Positions 38,010-47,915 of a DNA stretch of 64,000 bases are shown one piece after another. The translations under genes and the position numbers were made by a program. Origin of the DNA: Gemmatimonadota bacterium (GTDB lineage Bacteria > Gemmatimonadota > Gemmatimonadetes > Gemmatimonadales > Gemmatimonadaceae); assembly GCA_028287235.1 (NCBI GenBank), contig JAQBQB010000008.1, forward strand, positions 1 to 64,000. Direction: 5' to 3'. The stretch's first letter is position 1; each line of letters opens with the position of its first letter. The notes below the pieces were generated by a model that was given only the letters and a program-made list of their open reading frames with translations, was not told the DNA's origin and did not search any database.

Positions 38010-40676
38010 CTACGCCTCCCGCAAGGCCACACTCGGATCGACCCGCGACGCCCGCCGCGCCGGGAAGTGGCCGGCCGCCGCCGCAACGATCACGAGCAAC
38101 GCCAACGCCACGGCGAAGCTCGCGGGATCGGACCACTGCACGCCGAACAACATGCCGCTCAACGAGGGAACGACCAGGGCTGCCGCGACGACACCGATCG
38201 CCATACCCGCGCCCGCCAGCACGAGGGTCCCGCGCATGATGCCCGCGCGGACATTGCCGGCCGATGCGCCGAGGGCAAGTCGAATCCCGATCTCCTGCGT
38301 ACGCTGGCTCACGCCGTACGAGATGAGCGCGTAGATGCCGAGCGCCGCGAGCACGAGCGCGAATCCGGCGAAGCCCATGAGGAGCATCACGACGAACCGC
38401 CGCGGCGACGCGACCTTGTCGACGAGCTCCTGCAGCATGCGCCACTGATTCTTCGTCGCTTCGGGAGCGATCGGCATCAGCGCGGCGCGGACCGACGTCG
38501 CGAGTGAGGCCGACGGAAGATTGGTTCGAACGACGAGGTTGACCGCGGAGTGGTCGGCGAACTGTGTCATCGGATAGTACAGCTCATTCGTGAACGCGTG
38601 CTCGAGGGCATCGTGTCGCACGTCGGCCACCACGCCCACGACGCGCAGCGGTGTCGGTTGTCGGCTGATGGCCTGTCCGATCGGATCGCGGCCAGGCCAG
38701 AGCGTTCGCGCGAGCGTTTCGTTGACCACGACGACAGGATCCTGCCCCGGCACGTCTCCATCGCCGAAGGCGCGGCCCGCGCGCAGCGAAATACCCATCG
38801 CCTGGAAGTAGCCCGGGCTCACGACCCGAATGAATGCCTCGGGGTATTGATCTCGCGCGTACACCTGACCCACGCCGGCCACTCCCCAGCTGCGATCGCC
38901 CGCGAACGGAAGCAGATCGGCGAGTCCCGCGTGCGTGACGCCGGGAACCGCTCGCACGCGCCGCAGCACGTCGGCGTAGAACGCGTTCGCCGTCGCCATG
39001 TCGTCGAACCGTTTCGCCGGATCGACGCGAAGCGTAGCGGTGTGTTCGGGATGGAAGCCGAGGTCCACGTCGAGCACGCGCATGAAGCTGCGAACGAGCA
39101 GTCCGGACGCGACGAGCAGCACACACGCCGCGGCGACTTCGACGACGACGAGCACGGAGCGAACTCGCGCATGCCGGCCGCCGCGCGTCGAGCCGCGCGC
39201 GTTGTCCTTCAGCGCTTCGTGCACGTCGGCCGGCGCGTGCAGGGCCGGCAGCACGCCCACGAGCACACCGGTGAGCACCGCGACCAGCACCACGATCGAC
39301 AGCACCCTCGCGTCTACTGTCATGCGGGCCAACAGCGGAATGTCGAACGCGCCCAAGTGTGACACAAAGCGCGTGCCGGCGACGGCGAGCATCAGTCCGA
39401 TGACCGCTCCGCCGCAGGTGAGCACGAGACTCTCGGTGAGTGCCTGGCGAATCAGCCGCCCGCGTCCCGCGCCGAGTGCGAGTCGTACGGCGAGCTCGCG
39501 CTGGCGTGACGACATGCGCGCGTACTGCAGGCTCGACAGATTCGCAGTCACGATCAACATCACGACCACGACGGCGCCGGCGAGCATGAGCAGCGCCGGC
39601 CGCACGTGTCCGTTGATCCGCTGGTCGAGCGGCAGCACCCGCGGACGAATCGTGTTGCGCCGCGGAAATTCAGCGGTGAGGCCTTTGCCGAGCGCCACGA
39701 GCTCGCTGCGCGCGGTCTCGATGGAGACGTTCGGCTTCAACCGGCCGATAGCGGCCAGACTATTTCCCTGGCGGTTGGTCTCCTCGGTGAGCGGGAACGG
39801 TGTCAGGAAATCCACCACCGAGCCGGGCGCGAAGATGGAGTTGAAGTCGAACGAGGCGGGCAGCACACCGATCACCGTGGCCGGTGCGTCGTTCACGGTG
39901 AGCGTGCGTCCGACGATCGCGGGGTCGGACGCGAACCGCTGTCGCCAGTTCGCTTCGGTGAGCAGCACGGTGGGCGATGCGCCGAACAGGCATTCGTCGG
40001 CCGAGAAGGAACGGCCGATGAGCGGCTTCACGCCGAGGAACGGAAGGAAGTTGCAGGTGACGGGGACCTGCGTGAGCCGTTGCGTCTCGCCGGCGCGAGC
40101 AAGCACCGCGTTGCCGGTGCCATAGTATGCGAAGTAGCCGGCCATGCTCTCGAGGGAGTGGCTCCGAGCGCCGAGATCGAGGAAGTGGTCGACCTGCAGA
40201 CGCCATTCGGCGATTCCGTCGTCGGCGATGTTGGCGATCCAGATGAGGCGCGCGGGTTCGCGAAAGGGCATCGGCCGCAGCAGCACGCCGTCTACGAGAC
40301 TGAACACCGTGGCACTCGCGCCGATGCCAAGTCCAATGATGGCGAGAGCGAACACGGTGAACGTGGCGTCGCGCCGAAGCGTGCGGACCGCGTAGCGAAC
40401 GTCCTGGGATACGCTGTCGATCCATTCGCGAACCCGCATGCGCTCTTCGCGCCGTTGCGCGGAGCTCCGAAACCGTGCGCGCTCCGCATCGACCGATCCG
40501 AACCGTCGCTCTGCTTCGGCACGCGCGGCCTCCGGAGAGAGTCCGTCGCGGATCAGCCGGTCGGTGCGGAGCTGGAGGTGCAGCCGGATTTCGTCGTCGG
40601 CTTCGGCCTGAGGGTCGTGCTTGGCGGCGAGTCGAAAGAAGCGACGGATGCCGGGGCGGATCTCGGGTGTGCGCAT
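38010..40676 (-). CDS. ADOP-family MacB/FtsX-like permease
   Basis: An 888-residue permease of the ADOP ('acidobacterial duplicated orphan permease') type: a DUF-like N-terminal segment (DDEIRLHLQLRTDRLIRDGL), then TM1 (FTVFALAIIGLGIGASATVF), a periplasmic MacB core domain, three TM helices, a second periplasmic domain and a final FtsX-like TM bundle (LASPRRFVVMLLMGFAGFAL; ALGIYALISYGVSQRTQEIG). No ATPase gene is adjacent, as usual for this family. It follows the PadR gene by 12 nt. Confidence 0.93.
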   Translation of the reverse strand: MRTPEIRPGIRRFFRLAAKHDPQAEADDEIRLHLQLRTDRLIRDGLSPEAARAEAERRFGSVDAERARFRSSAQRREERMRVREWIDSVSQDVRYAVRTLRRDATFTVFALAIIGLGIGASATVFSLVDGVLLRPMPFREPARLIWIANIADDGIAEWRLQVDHFLDLGARSHSLESMAGYFAYYGTGNAVLARAGETQRLTQVPVTCNFLPFLGVKPLIGRSFSADECLFGASPTVLLTEANWRQRFASDPAIVGRTLTVNDAPATVIGVLPASFDFNSIFAPGSVVDFLTPFPLTEETNRQGNSLAAIGRLKPNVSIETARSELVALGKGLTAEFPRRNTIRPRVLPLDQRINGHVRPALLMLAGAVVVVMLIVTANLSSLQYARMSSRQRELAVRLALGAGRGRLIRQALTESLVLTCGGAVIGLMLAVAGTRFVSHLGAFDIPLLARMTVDARVLSIVVLVAVLTGVLVGVLPALHAPADVHEALKDNARGSTRGGRHARVRSVLVVVEVAAACVLLVASGLLVRSFMRVLDVDLGFHPEHTATLRVDPAKRFDDMATANAFYADVLRRVRAVPGVTHAGLADLLPFAGDRSWGVAGVGQVYARDQYPEAFIRVVSPGYFQAMGISLRAGRAFGDGDVPGQDPVVVVNETLARTLWPGRDPIGQAISRQPTPLRVVGVVADVRHDALEHAFTNELYYPMTQFADHSAVNLVVRTNLPSASLATSVRAALMPIAPEATKNQWRMLQELVDKVASPRRFVVMLLMGFAGFALVLAALGIYALISYGVSQRTQEIGIRLALGASAGNVRAGIMRGTLVLAGAGMAIGVVAAALVVPSLSGMLFGVQWSDPASFAVALALLVIVAAAAGHFPARRASRVDPSVALREA

Positions 40677-40688
40677 GGCTCGTCGATC

Positions 40689-41030
40689 CTAGGGGATGCC
40701 GGGCGCCGATGTGAGAATGCTCGTGAGCGTCGTCGCGTACTTCACCCACTGGGCCGTTTCTGCCGTCAGGCGCGCGCGGCCGGCTTTCGTGAGCTTGTAG
40801 AATCGGGCGCGCTGGTTGTTCTCGGTGACGCCCCATTCCGCGACGACCAGCCCGCGCTCCTCCATACGGTGCAGCGCTTGGTACAGGGCGCTGTCGCGGA
40901 CGTCGAGCGTGCCGCACGAGCGCGCTTCGACCCATTCTGTGATCTCGAAGCCGTGCATCGGTATCCAGGACAGGGCCTTGAGCACGAGGAGGTCGAGGGT
41001 GCCTTTGACGAGGGGGAGAGGAGCGCTCAC
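40689..41030 (-). CDS. PadR-family transcriptional regulator
   Basis: A 113-residue PadR regulator: VKGTLDLLVLKALSWIPMHG, FEITEWV, DSALYQALHRMEERGLVVAEW and the YKLTKAGRARL helix of the winged domain. GTG start. It is in one operon with the ADOP permease, the standard arrangement, and probably represses the pair. Upstream, towards the divergent hydrolase gene, GTAC occurs twice 9 bases apart (41050-41066), a possible binding site. Confidence 0.92.
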   Translation of the reverse strand: MSAPLPLVKGTLDLLVLKALSWIPMHGFEITEWVEARSCGTLDVRDSALYQALHRMEERGLVVAEWGVTENNQRARFYKLTKAGRARLTAETAQWVKYATTLTSILTSAPGIP

Positions 41031-41197
41031 GGTAGGGTTCAGAGGAAGGGTACAGACTCTGAGTACTATTGTGTCTCCGGTCTATGCGGCTGTCAAGCGC
41101 CCTGTATCGCAGCGCGCAGGTGGGCGACTGGCGCATCTTGACGCGGCGCACGATTGGAGCAACGCTTGCGTCCATCCTGCCGGCTCGGAGATCCTCT

Positions 41198-42664
41198 ATG
41201 AATCGCTTCGTCCAAGTCCTCGCGGCCTGTATGCTGGCCGCGCCGCACTTTCCGACCACCGCCCTCGCGCAGAGCCCCCCTCCGCGCGCGAGCTCGTCTC
41301 CCGTCGCGCGCGACCCCGACGTCCTCGGCGCCGAGCGATTGTTCTCCGCGTGGATCGACGGCCAGATCGCCTATCGAGGACTGCCGGGCATCGCCGTGGG
41401 CGTGGTGAGCGACCAAGACCTCGTCTGGGCCACGGGCTTCGGCTTCGCCGACGTCGCCGCGAAAGTGCCAATGACGCCCACCACCAAATTCCGCATGGCG
41501 TCGCACAGCAAGCTGTTCACCGCCATCGCGATGATGCAGCTGCGCGAGGACGGCAAGCTCCGGCTCGACGATCCGGTATCGAAGTACCTGCCGTGGTTCA
41601 AGGCGCAGCCCGCCGGCGACGACGACGGCGCGATCACCATCGAGCAGCTCCTCTCGCACAGCTCCGGCATGCAGCGCGAGGCCGGCGACCACTGGACGTC
41701 GTACGACTTCCCGACCGCCGACGAGCTGCGCAATCTCTACGGCAAGCGCCAGGCGGCGTTCGCGCCGTCGGTGCGCTGGAAGTACTCGAACCTCGCGTAT
41801 TCGATCGCCGGAATGGTCATCGAGAAGGTGAGCGGCGAGACGTGGGCCGACTATGTCGGCCGAAACATCTTCACGCCGCTTGGCATGACCGCGTCGAGCG
41901 TGGACAAGAACGTTCCGGGGCTCGCCGTTCCCTACGGCCGCCGCATGCCCGACGGCTCTCGCGAGGTGTTGCCGTTCGTCGACGCCCGCGGCATGGCCGC
42001 CGCCACCGGCGTCACGTCGAACGTCGACGACATGGCGAAGTTCGTCTCGGCGCAATTCCGCCGCGGCCCGCGCGGCGGCGCGCAGATCGTGAGCACCGGC
42101 TCCTTTCGCGAGATGCACCGCGTGCGCTCGGTGGAAGAGAACTGGACGTCGGGCACGGGACTTGGCTTCGACATCAGCCGCATCAACAACCGCACGTACG
42201 TGGGCCACGGCGGCGGCTATCCCGGCAACACGACGCAGACGCTCATCCAGCTCGACGACAAGGTGGGCGTCATCGTGCTCACGAACACGAACGACTCCAA
42301 TCCCTTCGATATCGCGCGCGAGTTGATGGCCACGGTGGGGCAGGCGGTCGCGAAAGCGGCGGTGCCGAAAGTAGTCGCCGTGACGTGGGATCCGACGTGG
42401 GCGCGCTTCGCCGGATTGTACCGCGGGCGCGGCGGCGACTCGCAGATCATTCTGCTCAACAAGCGCCTCGTGCTGATCAGCCCCAATGCGGCGAACGTCG
42501 ACAACCCCACCACGCTGGAACCGCTCGGCGACGGACGCTTCCGCTTCGTTGCGCCCACCGGCGGCGGTGTGGTGGGCGAGGTGGTGCGCTTCGTTGAGGA
42601 AAGTGGAAAGCCGATGCGGATGTACACCGGCGACAGTTGGATCGATCGCGTCGGCGAGCGCTAG
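41198..42664 (+). CDS. Serine beta-lactamase/DD-peptidase-like hydrolase
   Basis: A 488-residue exported hydrolase of the class C beta-lactamase superfamily. Signal peptide MNRFVQVLAACMLAAPHF...ALAQ. Catalytic residues: Ser102 and Lys105 in SHSK, Tyr196 in YSN, and the HGGG motif at His337. The C-terminal 100 residues form a separate small domain (RFAGLYRGRGGDSQIILLNK). Substrate unknown: peptide, ester or beta-lactam are all possible. Divergent from the PadR-ADOP pair; the next gene starts 4 bases after the stop. Confidence 0.9.
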   Translation: MNRFVQVLAACMLAAPHFPTTALAQSPPPRASSSPVARDPDVLGAERLFSAWIDGQIAYRGLPGIAVGVVSDQDLVWATGFGFADVAAKVPMTPTTKFRMASHSKLFTAIAMMQLREDGKLRLDDPVSKYLPWFKAQPAGDDDGAITIEQLLSHSSGMQREAGDHWTSYDFPTADELRNLYGKRQAAFAPSVRWKYSNLAYSIAGMVIEKVSGETWADYVGRNIFTPLGMTASSVDKNVPGLAVPYGRRMPDGSREVLPFVDARGMAAATGVTSNVDDMAKFVSAQFRRGPRGGAQIVSTGSFREMHRVRSVEENWTSGTGLGFDISRINNRTYVGHGGGYPGNTTQTLIQLDDKVGVIVLTNTNDSNPFDIARELMATVGQAVAKAAVPKVVAVTWDPTWARFAGLYRGRGGDSQIILLNKRLVLISPNAANVDNPTTLEPLGDGRFRFVAPTGGGVVGEVVRFVEESGKPMRMYTGDSWIDRVGER

Positions 42665-42667
42665 GCC

Positions 42668-43129
42668 ATGAATCGAGGGATGCTGCTGCTGCTCTCATTG
42701 CTCGGTATTGCCAATGGGAGCGTCGTCGGCGGACAGGTCCCGCTGGGCGCGAGCCCGTTCGACAAGAAACCACTGAGTATGCTCGAGTATCCGTTCGTTA
42801 CTCAGCACGCAGTCGACACGACGGGAATTGCTCTGGGCAAGCTGGCGTTGGAAAATGCCGAGAGCATGGCGTTCGCCGAGCGAAAGGTGTTCGACCGCGA
42901 CGGACAGTTCACCGTCGATTCGGCCGCACTTCAACGGGTGGGATATCGTCCGATGCCCGGGCTCAATGTCCGCATCGTCACTGGGACTCGATGGTTCGTC
43001 ATTTACGCCGACATCCCACGCGTCGTGTCTATTTCACTCACGGCGCTCACGGCAACCGGTGCTGGACCCGTGTCCAGCGCCACACTTTGGACGTGGCCGG
43101 ATTCGAGGATGTACGATCGCAATCCGTAG
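42668..43129 (+). CDS. Small secreted protein, hydrolase partner
   Basis: A 153-residue protein with a signal peptide (MNRGMLLLLSLLGIANGSVVG). It starts 4 bases after the hydrolase stop, so the two are one operon. The mature part has no recognised family; segments YRPMPGLNVRIVTGTRWFVI and VVSISLTALTA are beta-rich. Confidence 0.68.
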   Translation: MNRGMLLLLSLLGIANGSVVGGQVPLGASPFDKKPLSMLEYPFVTQHAVDTTGIALGKLALENAESMAFAERKVFDRDGQFTVDSAALQRVGYRPMPGLNVRIVTGTRWFVIYADIPRVVSISLTALTATGAGPVSSATLWTWPDSRMYDRNP

Positions 43130-43149
43130 GCGTTGGTCGCACGGCTCTG

Positions 43150-43230
43150 ACGCTTTGGATGACCAGGGCCGGAATGCCATTGGCATTCACCCTGGAGCTG
43201 GACGAGTTCTTCGACCACACGCTCGGCTGA
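43150..43230 (+). pseudogene. Uma2-family C-terminal fragment
   Basis: The codons for RAGMPLAFTLELDEFFDHTLG and a stop match the C-terminus of the intact Uma2 protein at 24158-24724 (VGMPSAFTMELSEFFDDALG). Nothing of the nuclease core is left; the fragment begins right after the small secreted gene. Confidence 0.7.
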
Positions 43231-43417
43231 TTCGAGAATCGTCGCGGGATGAGGGCTCCGCCGCCGCTGCGAAGAAGCCGGCCAATAACTTAGCGCTCAC
43301 TTAGCGCCCAACCGCCTGTCGCAGCCCGATTCTCGCCAACGGCGCGACTAGCTTCTGAGCCGGGCGAGTCGGAGTCCGGCTCGCCGTGAGCCTCACACAC
43401 GGCGTTTCCGAGAGCAG

Positions 43418-44575
43418 ATGCGTGATACGAGTCTAGTCGCGGCGATCTCGCTCCTGGCGTCGCTCGCCGCGTGTCGCACGACACCGGCGGTGGCGCCGGA
43501 ACCGCAGTCCGCACTCGCGCCCGCACCCGCTGCGCAATCGGATTCGGTTCGAGTCGCGGCGAAGCCGGCGGCGCTGTTCTACCACGACCTGCCTTACGGC
43601 AGCGAAGCGGAGTTCAACCCGCTCAACCTCATCGTGGAGGGCGGCTACGACCAACTGCGTACCGGCGAGAACCGCGAGATATTCAAGCTCCGGTATGGGC
43701 CGGGGCTGCACACGGTGTTCTACACCATTACGCATCCGGAGCCGGTGATTCGTCACTACGGCTTCAAGAACTGGCTCGTGCACGAGGTCTTCCCGTTGTC
43801 GCTCAAGAAGTCCGGCGGCGGACAGTGGTACCCGAACTACCAGCTCCATCTCTTCGACGGGGGCCGCACGTACTGGCGCATGGCCGAGTGGTACGAGCAG
43901 CATGGCATCGTCAATCGCTCGCATCTCGCCGCCGGGCTGACCGTCTACGCGTGGCACTTTCTCGTCGAGGTCGTCGAGAGCAACGGCATCTGCTGCGAAG
44001 ACGAAGACGGCCTCACCGACCTGATGATCTTCGATCCCGCGGCCATCATCCTCTGGAATCAACCGTGGATGCGCCGGGCCTTCAGCGGACGCGTGGAATT
44101 CACCGACTGGATGGGCCAGGCGTCGATCTCCCTTCCGTCGCAACGCATCGAGAACGCCTACAACATGGCGATGCTCAGAGTGCCGCTCCCGCGCACCGAC
44201 GACTGGAAGCTGATGACGACGATGGGCAACGCGTTCTTGGTCGGAGTCTCCGGCCGGATGCGGACCGACTACTGGCTGTCCGCGTCGGTGGGATTCGACC
44301 CGGTGGACAACCCGGTCGTCGATCCGCGCACGGGCGCGAAGGGTGCCACGCTGCTGCCGAACGCCGGCGTGTTCTTCGACCGGAAGGGATCTCTGCTCGT
44401 GTCGTTCATCACGAAAGGCGGCAGCAGCAATGGTCCCACGCTGAACATTTACCCGGGCGTCATCGGTTCCGGGCCGTGGTCGCCGGGGCTGTGGGTGCAG
44501 GGTGTCCGGGGCGGCGGTCTTCGCTATGGAGTCGTGTCGAGATACGGCGTGGGGTTGGGCGGTGTGCGCCGCTAG
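43418..44575 (+). CDS. Lipoprotein of unknown function
   Basis: A 385-residue predicted lipoprotein: MRDTSLVAAISLLASLAAC (Cys19), a Pro/Ala-rich linker, then a compact domain with HEVFPLSLKKSGGGQWYPNY, NGICCEDEDGLTD and a WMRRAFSG segment. The acidic CCEDEDG loop could bind a metal. The C-terminal GVVSRYGVGLGGVRR is barrel-like. Similar to hypothetical proteins, no assigned role. It converges with kinase 3. Confidence 0.75.
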   Translation: MRDTSLVAAISLLASLAACRTTPAVAPEPQSALAPAPAAQSDSVRVAAKPAALFYHDLPYGSEAEFNPLNLIVEGGYDQLRTGENREIFKLRYGPGLHTVFYTITHPEPVIRHYGFKNWLVHEVFPLSLKKSGGGQWYPNYQLHLFDGGRTYWRMAEWYEQHGIVNRSHLAAGLTVYAWHFLVEVVESNGICCEDEDGLTDLMIFDPAAIILWNQPWMRRAFSGRVEFTDWMGQASISLPSQRIENAYNMAMLRVPLPRTDDWKLMTTMGNAFLVGVSGRMRTDYWLSASVGFDPVDNPVVDPRTGAKGATLLPNAGVFFDRKGSLLVSFITKGGSSNGPTLNIYPGVIGSGPWSPGLWVQGVRGGGLRYGVVSRYGVGLGGVRR

Positions 44576-44578
44576 CGA

Positions 44579-44593
44579 GCGCCGCATCGGCGC
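44579..44593. terminator. Short hairpin between convergent genes
   Basis: GCGCCG-cat-CGGCGC sits in the 24-nt gap between the lipoprotein stop and the kinase 3 stop. It is GC-rich, without a T-run; possible bidirectional terminator. Confidence 0.4.
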
Positions 44594-44599
44594 GCGGAC

Positions 44600-47500
44600 C
44601 TACCGTGCCTCGAGCTTCGTGAGCCTCGCCAGCCGCTGCCGCGCCTCGCTCACCTTGGGCTGGAGCTCCGGATCGGCGTTCTTCCAGAGGTCGACGAACT
44701 TCTGCGTCGCGGCGATCGCTTTCGCAATGTCGCCCTTCTGCTCGTACAGCTCGCCGAGTCGTTTGTAGCTCGCGGCGAGATACATCGCGTCGAATGGCAG
44801 ATTCTCCTGACGCTCGCTATTCGCGTACAACGCCAGCTCCGCGATCGCCGAGTCGGGTTGCCCCGCGCGGTCGAAGGCCAGGCCGATCTGGGCGGCCCGG
44901 CAGTTGATGCATCCTTCCACAGGACCATCGACGCGCCGCCCCGACGCCCGCAACGCGGCGATCGCGGCGGCGTACTTGTTCTCCGCCAACGCAATCTCTC
45001 CCAGCACTTCCTGCCGAAACGGTTCCATGTAGCGCCGTTCCGTCGTATCCCTCGTGGCCCAGAATTGATTCAACACGGCGCCGGCGCGGTCGGGCCGCGC
45101 GGCGCGCGCGTAGGCGATCGCGAGCTCGAACGCCAGCGGCGGATTGAAGCGAGCGGTGTTCGCCGATCGCGCACGGACCGCTTGCGACGCGACGGCGTCG
45201 AGCTCGCTCACGGCGCGCGCCGGATTACCCAGAAACCACGCGTCGTCGTGCGCGCTGCGCACCGCCTCCTCGAGGACGTGCGGCGGCCCGCCGCGCGCCG
45301 AATCGAATGCTGCCATTCGCGCCGCCACTTCCTTGCCGGCGCGCAGTCGTCCGCGGGCCGGCTCGAACTCGCGCGCGATCGACAGGCCGCGAAACACGAC
45401 GGCCCGATTCGTCGACCGGGCGGCCTTGTCGAGCGCCAGCGCCGTCGAGTCAAATGCGCCGCGCGACCAGTGATAGAGAGGGGACTGGGCGTCCGGCCAT
45501 GTTTGTCCCTTTCGCAGGCCGTTGTCGATGAGCGCACGCGCCTCCACCCAATTGCCGGCCGAGACGTCGTTATAGACACGGTTCGTCAGCAGGAGCACGC
45601 TGGTCGTGTCCAGCGCCGCGGCGCGGCGGGCCAAGCTGTCCGTCCGTGCGAACTCGCCAGAATAGTAGAACGACCGCCCGAGGGAAATCAGAGAACTGAA
45701 ATCATCGGGATACTTGGCGAGGAGGGCCGCGTACGCGGCCCGCTCACGCACACGATCGCGTCCCGGGCCCGTGGCGCCGAAATACGACCCCTCCACCTGG
45801 AGCCGCTCGCGCTCGCTGAGATGATCGCGCTTTACGAACGCCTGGGTGATCGCGCTGTCGGCGACGCCGCTCAGGCCGATGTTGGTCGCCGACGCGCCCA
45901 GTTTTCGCCACGCCATCGCGAAGTTGCTGTCGAGCGCGATCGCCTGCCGCTCGAGCGCCACGGCGCCACCGTAGTCGCCCATGTCGTGCGCGTGAACCGC
46001 CTCGGCGTACTTCTTCAGTGCGTCGAGCGACGTCGTCGTCACCTGCTCGAGCGGAGGATTTCCCTGCACGGATTTGAGCGACTCGCCCGCTTTCTCGCGC
46101 AATTGCCGCGTGAGCTTGTCCAGCGTGGGCAGCAAGTCCTTCGGCGATTCGGCGGTCTCGCGAAACGACGCGAGCTCGGCGCCCGAGTCCGCGCTCACGA
46201 GGCGCATCGTCATGATGTAGCCGTTGCCGAGCGGCGTGAGGTCGCCGGAGACGACGGCCTTCGCGCCCTCGCGAATCGCCACTTCGCGCGCGAGCTGCGG
46301 ATCGAGCTTGGCGGTCGCGCCGCGCTGCATGCGCTGGAGCGCGGCCGCAACACTCGCGGGTGAGAGGACGCTCAACACCGGCGACTGATTGAGACTCGCG
46401 CGAATCGCTTCGCTCACCACGGGGGCGAGCGACGAATCGTGCGGCGGCACCGTGAAGTCGGCGACGAGCAGCTTGTCGCGCGCGTTGAGCTTGCCGGCGG
46501 CAAACAACGACGCTGCCGGTCCGATGCCGAGCACGCGCATGCCCATGATGGCGCCGACGAGCAGCACGAACGCGCCGCTTGCGAGCACGCCGCCGCGAAC
46601 CGTGCGCCGCCAGCTCACGTGCGGACTCGCCCGCATCGCGATCATTGCCAGCGTGCCGTGCGGCGCTCGTGTCCCGCCGGGCGTGAGCGTGGGTGTCGCC
46701 GTGAGCGCGCGGTGCGCCGTGCGCTGCACGAACGCGGTGAAGAGAATCATCGGCAACCCGAGCAGCATCACCGCGAGCGCGCCGGACAGCACCCAGCTCG
46801 GCAAGCCGATGACGACGATCGCCGCCTTCGCCAACAGCCACGTACCGAAAAATGCGACGAACCAAGCCGCGAGCGCCACGCGCAGTCGCACGCGGCCCCC
46901 GAGCAGCGCTGTCGGCGCGGCCGCGCCGCTGCCACTCGTCGTCATCGCGAGGTCGAGCGCGTAAACGAGATCCGATGCGCCCTGCGGCCGGTGGTTCGCG
47001 TCCTTCTCCAGACACGCCATCACCGTCTGCGCGAGCAGCGGCGGCGTATCGGGACGCAGCTCGATGACCGGTTGGGGCGTCTCGCTCATGTGGGCGGCGA
47101 GGAGCTTCTGTGGCGTGCGATTCACGAATGGCGCGCGGCCGGTGAGCAGCTCGTACGCCAGGCAGCCAAATGAATAGATGTCGGCGCGCGCGTCGGTCGC
47201 CGGATCGGCGGCCGCCTGCTCGGGCGCCATGTAGGCCGGCGTGCCGATCGACATTCCGATTTGCGTGAGCGAGCCGCCGTGCGTCGCGCCGGCGCCTTCC
47301 ACGGTGCGCGACGCCGACAGCGCCTTGGCGATGCCGAAGTCCGTCACGACCGCCGAGCCGCCGGAGATCAGCACGTTGTCGGGCTTGATGTCGCGATGCA
47401 CCACGCCGCGCGAGTGCGCGTAGGCCAGCGCGCGCGCCACGTCGCGGAGAATGCTCGACACTTCGGCGATCGGAAGCGGGCCGCGCGCCAGGCGTTGCCG

Positions 47501-47800
47501 CAGCGATTCGCCGTCGACGAACGGCATCGTGAACCAAGGCAGGCCGTCCGTCTCACCCGCCGAGAGCACCGGCACGATGTGCGCATGCTGCAATCCCGCC
47601 GCGAGCAGAATTTCCCGGCGGAAGCGCTCGACGTTGACACCGGCCACGAGCTCCGGCGGCAGCACCTTCACGACGATGGCGCGCTTGAGCGCCGTATCGG
47701 TCGCGACGAACACGCGCGACATGCCGCCGCCGCCGAGCTCGCGTTCCACGGTGAAGCCGGAGCCGAGCGTTTCCTGCAATTGGTCGCGAATCGTGGACAC
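44600..47800 (-). CDS. PknB-type Ser/Thr protein kinase 3 with TM and TPR regions
   Basis: A 1066-residue kinase of the same architecture as kinases 1 and 2: GGGGMSRVF, Lys45 in IVVKVL, HRDIKPDN, DFG, GTPAYMAPE; TM helices at about 315-335, 343-362 and 405-428; TolB-like segment (LLVADFTVPPHDSSLAPVVS) and TPR repeats (KRLGELYEQKGDIAKAIAA). GTG start. Unlike kinases 1, 2 and 4 there is no TACATT box close to the start codon; TAAATT is about 55 nt further upstream. It lies 115 nt downstream of kinase 4. Confidence 0.92.
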   Translation of the reverse strand: MSTIRDQLQETLGSGFTVERELGGGGMSRVFVATDTALKRAIVVKVLPPELVAGVNVERFRREILLAAGLQHAHIVPVLSAGETDGLPWFTMPFVDGESLRQRLARGPLPIAEVSSILRDVARALAYAHSRGVVHRDIKPDNVLISGGSAVVTDFGIAKALSASRTVEGAGATHGGSLTQIGMSIGTPAYMAPEQAAADPATDARADIYSFGCLAYELLTGRAPFVNRTPQKLLAAHMSETPQPVIELRPDTPPLLAQTVMACLEKDANHRPQGASDLVYALDLAMTTSGSGAAAPTALLGGRVRLRVALAAWFVAFFGTWLLAKAAIVVIGLPSWVLSGALAVMLLGLPMILFTAFVQRTAHRALTATPTLTPGGTRAPHGTLAMIAMRASPHVSWRRTVRGGVLASGAFVLLVGAIMGMRVLGIGPAASLFAAGKLNARDKLLVADFTVPPHDSSLAPVVSEAIRASLNQSPVLSVLSPASVAAALQRMQRGATAKLDPQLAREVAIREGAKAVVSGDLTPLGNGYIMTMRLVSADSGAELASFRETAESPKDLLPTLDKLTRQLREKAGESLKSVQGNPPLEQVTTTSLDALKKYAEAVHAHDMGDYGGAVALERQAIALDSNFAMAWRKLGASATNIGLSGVADSAITQAFVKRDHLSERERLQVEGSYFGATGPGRDRVRERAAYAALLAKYPDDFSSLISLGRSFYYSGEFARTDSLARRAAALDTTSVLLLTNRVYNDVSAGNWVEARALIDNGLRKGQTWPDAQSPLYHWSRGAFDSTALALDKAARSTNRAVVFRGLSIAREFEPARGRLRAGKEVAARMAAFDSARGGPPHVLEEAVRSAHDDAWFLGNPARAVSELDAVASQAVRARSANTARFNPPLAFELAIAYARAARPDRAGAVLNQFWATRDTTERRYMEPFRQEVLGEIALAENKYAAAIAALRASGRRVDGPVEGCINCRAAQIGLAFDRAGQPDSAIAELALYANSERQENLPFDAMYLAASYKRLGELYEQKGDIAKAIAATQKFVDLWKNADPELQPKVSEARQRLARLTKLEAR

Positions 47801-47915
47801 GGAGCGGGGTGGGCCGAGGGTGGCGCTTCGCTCGATCGCCGCGGGGTGGGCGGCGGAGCGAATTTACCTGTCGGAGCGGCGAGCGTCCAATCGGAGCGCT
47901 CGCCGCTCCTCTCGA